A stretch of DNA of 22,021 nt, taken from the IMG/VR virus record IMGVR_UViG_3300044638_004203, positions 1 through 22,021 of that record; one strand, given 5' to 3'. Below, one piece after another: positions 6,264-13,369 of this stretch (positions within the stretch are counted from its first letter, which is position 1; each line of letters starts with the position of its first letter). This DNA comes from a virus. The translations under genes were made by a program, and so were the position numbers. Below the pieces are notes generated by a model. It worked only from the letters and a program-made list of their open reading frames with translations, searched no databases and was not told where the DNA came from.

Positions 6264-9116
6264 TTACTTACCCAATTTTATTTTTATGAAAATATCGTCA
6301 TCATAAGATTTTTTAACCGGGCTACTTAATTTAGCAACCGCTAATAAATTCTTTGAATCATCATAAAGTCCAATCGAGGTTAAATAAGTAACTGGTTGAT
6401 TGGCAAAACAAGAATATTTTAATTGATAATCTTCATAAATTTTTAGAGCAGTTGGATTGTTTGAATAATTTGCTTCAGTATATGGTAATCTAACATAATA
6501 ATAGTTGGTGCCATATTGTTTTATTCTACGACTTTTCATAGATTGTCCGGCAGCAGCTGCACCACTTATAGATGTAAATAATTTATACGCATTATCACCA
6601 GCAATGTTACTGCCTGTTACAGTATTAAAAGATAAATACTCGTTTAATTGTGTTGAATTTAAAACAACCAATCCTTGAGCAGGATAAACTTTGCCGTAAG
6701 TTGTCAAGTTTGTATTTGTTATTATGCTTCCAGTCCCACTATTATGTATTCCATCATCTAAACTTCCACTAACTAAATCATATGATGCATAGGGATCCTC
6801 AACACAATATGTATCATTTACATATATCGAATTATCAACTAATGAAAGTATAAGAGGACTTGATCCGGAAACCTTTACGTTACTTCCAGTATGAACATTA
6901 TTGTTAAAATAACTTCCGGATAGTTGTGCTAGATTTAATTCAAAGTTACCTATATCTAATCTATCACCAAAATGATGTCTATTAAATTTAATGACGTATA
7001 CATCTTTTGGAATATCAATTATACCGTTATTAAATGATACAAATCCAGGAGAAGATTCATCCAGTGCCATCAATTTATATTGCGTATAAATTCCCTTTGT
7101 TAATGGTTTATTATTATTTTCCGAATCAAATAAAGATCCAGATCCATCTTCATTCCCATACCATACCGAAAAATAAGGTTTAGATTTATCACAATCATTA
7201 CATCCAACTATATCATAGTAATAATTTTTTAGAGAAGATGTTTGGAATGAACTTGTTGAATAACAATCAACATACTCTTGTGAATTGAATAAACCTCTGG
7301 TTTCAGTTTCAATATGTGCCTTTATCATATCATTTTCTGCAAACGAATGATATATGTATGTATCTCTATCTTCAAAATCAACACTTTTACATTTTGATAT
7401 TTTTACAGTTTTATCTCTCATGTAAGGTGAAACATCAGGTGGTTCCGGCATACCGAATACTCTCTTGTTTTCATCAGCAGCATGAGCATACATTTTAAAA
7501 ATATCTTCTCGAATGCCACCTCTACAAATTGTGTAAAAGTTTGCAGTTGTTATTTCTCTACATCCACAATTAGGCACATCTGTTTGTATTGGATCATTTT
7601 CAACTACTATATCCAAACATTCACAATCTGGTAAAGAATTATTTAATGCCTGGTCTTCCCAATCTATTATAGTCTTGACAACATTTTCAGTAGTTGTTCT
7701 ATATTGCATGACAACTTCGCCCGTTTTTGGATCAACAAGACATGGCTGCTGTCTTTGCCATTTTATCTCATATTCTTCATTTATAGCATATTCGGTTCTC
7801 AATCCCTCGTAACAATCCCTATATGGAACAGGTTCTAATTTACGAACATCCAATATCATTCTCAACCCAACAGGAAGTTCTTGTGTTGTTGCAGTTGGAA
7901 ACGCTTCATATTTTTTTTCGTCAATAAGTTTTAGAGAAATATTCTTTATTCCTGTTTTTGTAGTGAACGCTACATCATTCTGTATTGCATAATTTACAGT
8001 TTCTAAATTCGGTTCTATTATCTGAAATAAACCTTTTGCATAGTTTCCACCAATCATCAATCCAGTTTGAAATTGTTTTACTTCGTCTGCTAATAAATTT
8101 ATTCTTGATGGTGTGTTTGAAAATATTAATTCAGGAGTTGTTGCTCCGCCATTTGAATTTAAGTAAGTTAATCTCCCATCGGTTTCTACTCTGACATGAC
8201 ATTCACCACCGTTTATGATATAAAGTATTGGTTGTCTCCAAGGACCTAATGGGTTTGCTGAAATTAATCCGTTGGTTGTTGGATCAGCAATATTATATTT
8301 TGCAACACGTTCTAATGTATCAAACCATGTATATTCCGGCCTTACTACTTTCTCCGCCTGTGTTACAACATAAGTTTTACTATTTACTTTATTGTTCAAC
8401 ACTCCGGTGTCTAAAATAGTTTGAGTATTAAACTCATTTATTTTATATGTCCAAGGACTTGTTCTTGTATCATACCATTCAACTGTAACAAAAAGGTTTT
8501 TATACGGCGTTGTTCCTTTTATCCATATAAAATTTTTATTGTCTATTCTATAACTTATACCCTCTTTTAAATAAACTCGTCTATCCAAATCCAAAATAGT
8601 TATTGATTTTATTTTAGATTGTGGTATCATAAATTCTGCACCATCAAGTGCGGGAGTTAATTCACCAGTATCATCCCCTAATAGTTTTTGATTTTTTTTA
8701 TCATATTTAAAAGGCAATCTATACTTGTTGTATAAAACTAATCTTCCAGATATACTAGATTGTTTAAACTTTCTACTAACTTCTACCCAAGGAATGCCAT
8801 CACACGGTGATATTCCTTTTGGTGGCGGTGGTGGAGCTTGTTGTGGGACACCTGAATTATCAACTATTATATTTTCATCTTCTATTGGTATACCATTCTC
8901 ACCAATCAGACGAGGACCAAGACCCTGTTCTTGAATCAGAATCAACTGTTTGGTCATAAAATCTAATTGATCAAAAGGAACATTTGCATAATAATTCACT
9001 TTTGGTGCATTATTACCATATACTTTATCCATATACGGAACATTACCTTCAGCATTTTTTTGCAGAGTTTCTTGTGTGTATTCTATACCGTCAGATATAA
9101 CTTTTTTAAGTGCCAT
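6264..9116 (-). CDS. Large virion structural protein (tail/baseplate-type)
   Basis: A 950-residue protein. The composition is typical of phage tail or baseplate proteins: rich in Asn, Ser, Thr, Gly and Tyr, beta-like, with no enzyme motif seen. The N-terminal 70 residues contain the helical FDQLDFMTKQLILIQEQGLG. A flexible linker with five prolines lies at 95-99. Two CxC pairs (CEC, CGC) and a CxxC (CNDC) occur in the middle and could bind metal. The C-terminus (TSIGLYDDSKNLLAVAKLSSP, then a basic beta strand) resembles, from memory, the C-termini of large structural proteins of marine T4-like phages. A fibre, collar or wedge role cannot be told apart. GGAAAATTTT precedes the ATG. It lies isolated among DNA-metabolism genes. 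Confidence 0.7.
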   Translation of the reverse strand: MALKKVISDGIEYTQETLQKNAEGNVPYMDKVYGNNAPKVNYYANVPFDQLDFMTKQLILIQEQGLGPRLIGENGIPIEDENIIVDNSGVPQQAPPPPPKGISPCDGIPWVEVSRKFKQSSISGRLVLYNKYRLPFKYDKKNQKLLGDDTGELTPALDGAEFMIPQSKIKSITILDLDRRVYLKEGISYRIDNKNFIWIKGTTPYKNLFVTVEWYDTRTSPWTYKINEFNTQTILDTGVLNNKVNSKTYVVTQAEKVVRPEYTWFDTLERVAKYNIADPTTNGLISANPLGPWRQPILYIINGGECHVRVETDGRLTYLNSNGGATTPELIFSNTPSRINLLADEVKQFQTGLMIGGNYAKGLFQIIEPNLETVNYAIQNDVAFTTKTGIKNISLKLIDEKKYEAFPTATTQELPVGLRMILDVRKLEPVPYRDCYEGLRTEYAINEEYEIKWQRQQPCLVDPKTGEVVMQYRTTTENVVKTIIDWEDQALNNSLPDCECLDIVVENDPIQTDVPNCGCREITTANFYTICRGGIREDIFKMYAHAADENKRVFGMPEPPDVSPYMRDKTVKISKCKSVDFEDRDTYIYHSFAENDMIKAHIETETRGLFNSQEYVDCYSTSSFQTSSLKNYYYDIVGCNDCDKSKPYFSVWYGNEDGSGSLFDSENNNKPLTKGIYTQYKLMALDESSPGFVSFNNGIIDIPKDVYVIKFNRHHFGDRLDIGNFELNLAQLSGSYFNNNVHTGSNVKVSGSSPLILSLVDNSIYVNDTYCVEDPYASYDLVSGSLDDGIHNSGTGSIITNTNLTTYGKVYPAQGLVVLNSTQLNEYLSFNTVTGSNIAGDNAYKLFTSISGAAAAGQSMKSRRIKQYGTNYYYVRLPYTEANYSNNPTALKIYEDYQLKYSCFANQPVTYLTSIGLYDDSKNLLAVAKLSSPVKKSYDDDIFIKIKLGK

Positions 9117-9149
9117 TTAAAATTTTCCACTATTCTTAAAATACAAAGA

Positions 9150-9503
9150 TTATGACATGGATTGTATAACTGCACCATATTCTTTTGAATCAAACTTTTC
9201 TCTAGCAGTATCCATCAAGCATTTTTCAATTTCTTTTTTATATTGATCAATAAAATATGGAGTTCCTTCTTCAACTTTTTCTATTTCTTTTATTGCTTCT
9301 AATTTTTTAACACATTTTTTTTCATCAAGCGCTTTTGCCAATTCAATTAATGCTTGTGTTGTATCACCCTTTTCTTCTAATGCAGTTTCTATTTTTTTGA
9401 TAGCAGCTTTAACTTTTTTATCCAATCCTTCGTCTACTTCACGAATAATAGTCAATACTTTATCTGCTTCTTCTAAAAGTTGTTTTCTTGATGAAATACC
9501 CAT
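9150..9503 (-). CDS. Small helical, Lys/Glu-rich hypothetical protein
   Basis: A 117-residue protein, almost entirely charged amphipathic helix (heptad-like KKVKAAIKKIETALEEKG, then ALIELAKALDEKKCVKKLEAI), so a coiled coil or helical bundle is expected. There is no membrane segment. A strong GGAGG stands eight bases before ATG 9503. It is 12 bases after the membrane protein gene at 9516 and 33 bases before the structural gene, so it probably shares their transcript. I do not recognise a family. Confidence 0.75.
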   Translation of the reverse strand: MGISSRKQLLEEADKVLTIIREVDEGLDKKVKAAIKKIETALEEKGDTTQALIELAKALDEKKCVKKLEAIKEIEKVEEGTPYFIDQYKKEIEKCLMDTAREKFDSKEYGAVIQSMS

Positions 9504-9515
9504 CGTTTCCTCCGA

Positions 9516-9719
9516 TTATTTACGGGATAATATGAAATAAAGTCCAAAAAAGAATAGAGCTACCGAGTAAAATATAATATCGGTAACGATGTAACTCTTG
9601 GTAAGTTTTGTTACTAAAGCAAAAGCCGCATCGAATCCAAGCGGATTGAAGAAAGTCCCTAGTATTAAACATACTTTTGCCAACACATCTTTGTAATCTT
9701 TTGGTTTTTTTTCTGACAT
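9516..9719 (-). CDS. Small membrane protein with two transmembrane helices
   Basis: A 67-residue protein with a basic/acidic head (MSEKKPKDYKD), a first hydrophobic helix (about 13-36, VLAKVCLILGTFFNPLGF) and a second (about 44-65, VTDIIFYSVALFFFGLYFIL), ending in SRK. The size and two-helix hairpin shape would fit a class II holin, but I see no endolysin nearby and such small membrane proteins are common in phages, so holin is only one possibility. GGGATGG lies upstream of ATG 9719. It is preceded by an ATATTTAT motif and a terminator, so it probably begins a transcription unit running into the structural gene. Confidence 0.7.
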   Translation of the reverse strand: MSEKKPKDYKDVLAKVCLILGTFFNPLGFDAAFALVTKLTKSYIVTDIIFYSVALFFFGLYFILSRK

Positions 9720-9767
9720 TACGCCATCCCATTTGTTTGCCTTGTTGTGAAAAATACCATTGTAAAT

Positions 9768-9775
9768 ATAAATAT
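9768..9775 (-). promoter_or_regulatory. ATATTTAT promoter-like motif, copy b
   Basis: Exact minus-strand ATATTTAT, 48 bases upstream of ATG 9719 and just after the terminator hairpin at 9791-9810. It occupies the place of a promoter for the membrane-protein/structural-gene unit. Confidence 0.45.
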
Positions 9776-9780
9776 GTTGT

Positions 9781-9810
9781 AAACAAAAAAGGGTGATGTT
9801 TCCACCACCC
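9781..9810 (-). terminator. Rho-independent terminator after the gene at 9831
   Basis: On the minus strand a GGGTG/CACCC stem (9810-9791, ten-base loop) is followed at once by TTTTTTGTTT (9790-9781). A weaker AT-only hairpin (9818-9839) overlaps the preceding stop codon. Confidence 0.7.
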
Positions 9811-9830
9811 TAAACTTAATTCATATTTTA

Positions 9831-10013
9831 TTATGAATTTTTTGCTTCTTTTGCCTCAGCAACAGATGCTTGATTATACGGTGTAATCAATTTCTTAATT
9901 GCGCTTGCCGCTTTACGAGCAATAGCAGCATCTTTCTTTTTTGTTGAATTATGTGCAACTGTAAACTCATTAAATAAGTTTGTTAGTTGGGCATAGATTT
10001 CTTGTTTTGACAT
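9831..10013 (-). CDS. Small basic protein, possibly histone H1 (Hc1)-like
   Basis: A 60-residue helical protein with a basic middle (STKKKDAAIARKAASAIKKL) and an alanine-rich end. The layout of a short helix, a linker with lysines, then 'ARKA..AIK.L' resembles bacterial Hc1-like proteins ('GTRARKALQEIK'), which are common in Bacteroidetes and bind DNA. The similarity is over a very short span, so I hold it loosely. A strong AGGAGG stands six bases before ATG 10013. It is 24 bases after the nucleotidyltransferase-like gene and is closed by a good terminator, so it is the last gene of its unit. Confidence 0.6.
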   Translation of the reverse strand: MSKQEIYAQLTNLFNEFTVAHNSTKKKDAAIARKAASAIKKLITPYNQASVAEAKEAKNS

Positions 10014-10037
10014 AAAACCTCCTGTGTGTAATACAAC

Positions 10038-10913
10038 CTACATTATTTCCGGTATAGGTAATTTTGCATCGGTTATACTTTGTATAAAAAACTTGCGAAT
10101 TGTATCTCGCATTCCTGAAACTTTACTTTGTTTGTTAAATACAACATCATATAATTTTTCAAATGATGCCGCATCTGCGATAGTGTATTGGTCTCCCAAA
10201 AAGAAATGTATCATTTCTTCTGGTGTTTGTGTAACAAAACTCTCACTACCTGCGATAGTTTTACCGGCTTTAATAATACTTCCACCTTTACCAGCATAAC
10301 TTTTTGTCAATCTATAAATTCCCCTATCGTGTCTCATAACATATTTTTCAACTTCAATCGGAACATCTTTATCAGTTTTCTTCAATACTTTGTAATCAAC
10401 TGCAGAAACAACCGCAGCCAATAAAAAGTTTCTATATGCTCCCTTATATTTAGATTCACCCTTTGAATAATCTGGAGATGAATATACAAATTGTGTCCAA
10501 TTAACATTGTTTGATAACATGAAATCAACTTGCACAGGTTCTTCGGTAACTCTGCCGACTATTGGAAACGGAATAGAAACTTGTGAGAACCCACGAAGTG
10601 GCTTTGCATCATACCCCATTTTTTCTAATTCTTTTATCAACCAATCCAATACATCACTCAATTTCAAACTGTTAGCAGATGCCAATTGATCCATAGAAAC
10701 ACCAATGTCCAAGTCACCTGATAATTGGTCAGCGGGTTTCTTTCCTGCACTACCGAGTATGAAGCAATCTGTTCCAAAACCGATAAGACCGAGTGGTTTC
10801 AAAACAACCGTCTCAATTTTTGAGACAGTTGCCGGTATCTCATTCTGTTTGATACCAACTGCATCGGGAAACATATTCCCACCCTCTGTCAATAATTTCT
10901 TTAATTTAATCAT
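10038..10913 (-). CDS. Nucleotidyltransferase-fold protein (pol beta superfamily)
   Basis: A 291-residue protein with the superfamily signature: FILGSAGKK (51-59, helix-turn GS at 54-55) followed by SGDLDIGV (65-72, metal ligands D67 and D69) and a third acidic strand PVQVDFML (D130). Members transfer nucleotides to RNA, proteins or small molecules (CCA-adding enzymes, antibiotic NTases, MNT toxins); the acceptor here is unknown. No HEPN partner gene lies beside it, which argues against a MNT/HEPN toxin pair. The N-terminus MIKLKKLLTEGG resembles a capsid-targeting sequence with an LxE cleavage site (see findings). No clear ribosome site precedes ATG 10913. The start lies 17 bases past a 17-bp inverted repeat arm. 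Confidence 0.75.
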   Translation of the reverse strand: MIKLKKLLTEGGNMFPDAVGIKQNEIPATVSKIETVVLKPLGLIGFGTDCFILGSAGKKPADQLSGDLDIGVSMDQLASANSLKLSDVLDWLIKELEKMGYDAKPLRGFSQVSIPFPIVGRVTEEPVQVDFMLSNNVNWTQFVYSSPDYSKGESKYKGAYRNFLLAAVVSAVDYKVLKKTDKDVPIEVEKYVMRHDRGIYRLTKSYAGKGGSIIKAGKTIAGSESFVTQTPEEMIHFFLGDQYTIADAASFEKLYDVVFNKQSKVSGMRDTIRKFFIQSITDAKLPIPEIM

Positions 10914-10929
10914 GTTATATCAAAAATAT

Positions 10930-10946
10930 GTGTTATAGTTCTTTGG
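10930..10946. repeat. Left arm of perfect 17-bp inverted repeat
   Basis: GTGTTATAGTTCTTTGG, whose exact reverse complement lies at 11371-11387. The arms enclose 424 bases containing the membrane coiled-coil gene. Confidence 0.85.
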
Positions 10947-10978
10947 ATAATGTGTTTAATAATAATTATACTTTATTT

Positions 10979-11353
10979 TTATTTTACTTTACCCAAACCA
11001 GCAATTTCCAAACCAGCAATTTTAGCACCTACCCTATCAATTCTTTCATGCACGAATTTTATTTCATCAACAACTTCTTGTTTTGATTTATCAATTCTTT
11101 CATGTATGAACCGCTGTTCTTTTTCAATAGCTGAACGCCCACTATCAACTCTGGAATCAATCATTCGTCTAAAATCATCCTCTGTTGATGTAATTCTTCT
11201 ATCCAAATTATCGAAAACAGTATTAACTACGCCCTCTAAATTATTTAGTTCTTTGTTTAATCTACTAATCTTGAACATACCCACAACTACAACCGTAACT
11301 GCCGTTAAGACTGTAACTGCACATACACCCAACCAAAATGAAGTTATATCCAT
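10979..11353 (-). CDS. Membrane-anchored coiled-coil protein
   Basis: A 124-residue protein. An N-terminal transmembrane anchor (about residues 4-27: SFWLGVCAVTVLTAVTVVVVG) is followed by a long charged coiled coil with internal repeats. FIHERIDKS and FVHERIDRV recur 18 residues apart, and the end has IAGLEIAGLG. I start it at ATG 11353, which has AAGGAG at good spacing; the frame runs seven codons further up to a TTG that overlaps this ribosome site. The topology (one anchor plus extended helix) fits an inner-membrane spanin or superinfection-exclusion protein, but nothing specific shows either. The gene is bracketed by a perfect 17-bp inverted repeat (10930-10946, 11371-11387). Confidence 0.75.
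   Translation of the reverse strand: MDITSFWLGVCAVTVLTAVTVVVVGMFKISRLNKELNNLEGVVNTVFDNLDRRITSTEDDFRRMIDSRVDSGRSAIEKEQRFIHERIDKSKQEVVDEIKFVHERIDRVGAKIAGLEIAGLGKVK
10993..11022. repeat. Tandem 15-bp repeat, two exact copies
   Basis: CCAAACCAGCAATTT occurs at 10993-11007 and again at 11008-11022. In the minus-strand protein it gives the five-residue repeat IAGLE/IAGLG near the C-terminus. Confidence 0.85.
11035..11104. repeat. Direct repeat, 16 bp exact, 54 bp apart
   Basis: TATCAATTCTTTCATG at 11035-11050 and 11089-11104. The 54-base spacing equals 18 codons and reflects a repeated coiled-coil segment (F-I/V-HERID), so it arose by in-frame duplication. Confidence 0.8.
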
Positions 11354-11370
11354 AACTTTTCTCCTTATTC

Positions 11371-11387
11371 CCAAAGAACTATAACAC
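11371..11387. repeat. Right arm of perfect 17-bp inverted repeat
   Basis: CCAAAGAACTATAACAC, exact reverse complement of 10930-10946. It lies between the ribonucleotide reductase stop and the start of the membrane coiled-coil gene. Confidence 0.85.
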
Positions 11388-11393
11388 TATTAT

Positions 11394-13247
11394 TTATTTT
11401 ATTTCACAAGCACCACCAGCACAAGCCAATTCGCCAGTCAAATCTGTATTGTCTTCCAACTCAATTACATTACTCAAATCAACATCGTGTAATGTTTCCA
11501 TTAACTTATTATACTTTTCTTCATCAATATCTTCAAACGGTGCCTGTATGTATGTTCCGCCGTCATAAGGCAATACGGAAAGACCGTTGAAGTGTTCTTT
11601 ATTTTCCCACATCCAATTACCAACGGCATCCCATTCGTGTTCACGAATTGAAACTGTTGCAGATATGTTGTGAGTATTCATACCTGTTCTATGACCTGGC
11701 TTAATCCAATTCTGATTGAACCACTTTACTCTTTCCAACAACTGTAAAGGACTTTCACTACGAAGTATTGAACCCTCTGGTGCCTTTTGTGGAACGCCAA
11801 TTACAGCAGTATCATGTGGGCGGAAGTATTCATCTTCTACCAATTCAGGATGATTGATTGCGAGATAAGTATAAATTGCCTCATTCTTACCAACACGAAC
11901 ACGGCGTAGATAATAGTCATTGTGCCAAGCATGAATACCAGATGAACAACCCAATGTCAATGATGATGTTCCAGCAGGTTTAATCGTTGTTGTTCTTGCG
12001 GATTTATTTATACCGATAAGTTCAGCAACTCTTTCGTTTTCTTCTCTTGATGCCTTAGCAGCAGCTTTCAAATCCAACTTTTGAACTTTACCAGAACCGA
12101 TACCTGTCATACCAACACCGAGAAGTGCATCCTTTTCAGTTGTTCTTTGCCAGATTGGGCGAAGATAATGAAAATCCGTATAACCTGCCTGCAATGTTCC
12201 GATGAAAGAAGCAGCACGAACTCTCTCCTCTAAATCTTCTTGACTTTCAACATCGGAAACATTTACCTCACACAAGTTACAGAATTGGAATGGTCGAAGT
12301 GCAATCTCACAACAAGGATTTGTCCCCCAATCTTTATCATTGGAAAGATAAATACCTGGCTCACCTGCATTTGATAATTCTATTTTCTTCCAAAGTGATT
12401 TGAAAAATTCTTCTGTTACCTTACTACGAAGAAGAACTGCCGAGTTATTGGCTCTGCCTCTTTGTGGATTGAGTTCCCACCAATTTCCAAACTTACATGA
12501 AATCATATCATCATCATCTGCAGAAAAAAGAGAAATAAGAGCAGCACGGCGAATACCACCGGCAAGAACTGCATCTGCAATATGACAAACAATATCGTGA
12601 ACTTCGATGGGTGATAATTGTTCACCGTCATTTTTAAGGTCAAGTATTGCTCTAATCTTTTCAATACAAATACGAAGTGGCTCTGGACCTGGTGCCTTAC
12701 CACCACTTGTAATTAAACGAGCACCTTTGTGGCGAATATCTGAATAATCAAAACGAATAGATGAACCACCAGTGAAATATGATTTCATTACGGCTTTAAT
12801 TGCATCTGCCCAACCTTCAATCGAATCACTAACTAAAAATCTTCTTTCTTTTGATTTAGGTCTGTGTATTGGTGGCAAACTTTCAACATGATGTTTTTGA
12901 ACTGAATATCCTACACCAGTTCCACCAAGAAGAAGAAACATCACTTCACCGAATGCACGCCAGTCATCTATCGGAAGATATGCACAGTTGTAAATTCTGT
13001 TTGGAGAAATTTCAATTGGTTTTCCACCAAACTGCAATGAACGCATTGATGGTAATACTTTTTTATCATATACCATCTTATACACATTCTCTATTTCATC
13101 CACCAGTTGTGGGTATTTTCTTTGGTGCATTTCTTTATTTCGTGTCACCAATTCTTCCCAAGTTTCTCTACGATTCTTTTCGGGTATGAAACGAGCATAC
13201 TTCATATAGACAGTAATTTCAGACAGAATGCGATTGCTAATGTCCAT
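11394..13247 (-). CDS. nrdJ: Class II ribonucleotide reductase, adenosylcobalamin-dependent, monomeric type
   Basis: Reduces ribonucleotides (NTPs in the monomeric family) to deoxyribonucleotides using adenosylcobalamin as radical source. It has 617 residues, shorter than the L. leichmannii enzyme (739). The visible catalytic set is C88 (YNCAY), the NPCCEI finger loop with the thiyl-radical cysteine C312 and E314, C323 (FCNLCE) as the redox partner of C88, and the C-terminal pair C609/C614 (CAGGAC), spaced by five as in the C731/C736 pair of L. leichmannii. GGIRRAALISLF and LGVGMTGIG are further family hallmarks. GGAG stands eight bases before ATG 13247. T4 uses a class I enzyme, so class II suggests a host with access to B12. 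The thioredoxin of this window is a plausible reductant. Confidence 0.95.
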   Translation of the reverse strand: MDISNRILSEITVYMKYARFIPEKNRRETWEELVTRNKEMHQRKYPQLVDEIENVYKMVYDKKVLPSMRSLQFGGKPIEISPNRIYNCAYLPIDDWRAFGEVMFLLLGGTGVGYSVQKHHVESLPPIHRPKSKERRFLVSDSIEGWADAIKAVMKSYFTGGSSIRFDYSDIRHKGARLITSGGKAPGPEPLRICIEKIRAILDLKNDGEQLSPIEVHDIVCHIADAVLAGGIRRAALISLFSADDDDMISCKFGNWWELNPQRGRANNSAVLLRSKVTEEFFKSLWKKIELSNAGEPGIYLSNDKDWGTNPCCEIALRPFQFCNLCEVNVSDVESQEDLEERVRAASFIGTLQAGYTDFHYLRPIWQRTTEKDALLGVGMTGIGSGKVQKLDLKAAAKASREENERVAELIGINKSARTTTIKPAGTSSLTLGCSSGIHAWHNDYYLRRVRVGKNEAIYTYLAINHPELVEDEYFRPHDTAVIGVPQKAPEGSILRSESPLQLLERVKWFNQNWIKPGHRTGMNTHNISATVSIREHEWDAVGNWMWENKEHFNGLSVLPYDGGTYIQAPFEDIDEEKYNKLMETLHDVDLSNVIELEDNTDLTGELACAGGACEIK

Positions 13248-13297
13248 TTATTTCTCCATTGATTTTTTTTATTGAAAACGTTATTTTTTAGGTCTAA

Positions 13298-13327
13298 ACT
13301 AAAACCATATACGAATAAGTATATGGT
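13298..13327 (-). terminator. Hairpin between helicase and RNR genes, possible terminator
   Basis: A perfect nine-base stem (ACCATATAC/GTATATGGT, 13304-13312 with 13319-13327) and six-base loop. The minus-strand continuation TTTTAGTTT is only a partial U-tract, so this may be a weak terminator or an RNA-processing or stability hairpin ahead of the RNR leader. Confidence 0.45.
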
Positions 13328-13369
13328 CTTGGATAAAAAAATTGAGTTTTTTGAAAAATTATTTTTCCA

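Noticed and set aside
9516-9719. Firm holin assignment for the two-helix membrane protein
   Set aside because: No endolysin or spanin evidence beside it; kept as a small membrane protein only.
10038-10913. MNT/HEPN toxin-antitoxin pair
   Set aside because: The nucleotidyltransferase is larger than MNT antitoxins, and neither neighbour looks like a HEPN protein.
10950-11384. Plus-strand open frame of 144 codons opposite the membrane coiled-coil gene
   Set aside because: Repeat-driven antisense frame. The minus-strand frame has a proper AAGGAG, a membrane anchor and a coiled coil.
13248-13369. Cobalamin riboswitch ahead of the B12-dependent RNR
   Set aside because: The 122-base leader is far too short and AT-rich, and I see no B12-box-like sequence; only a simple hairpin.
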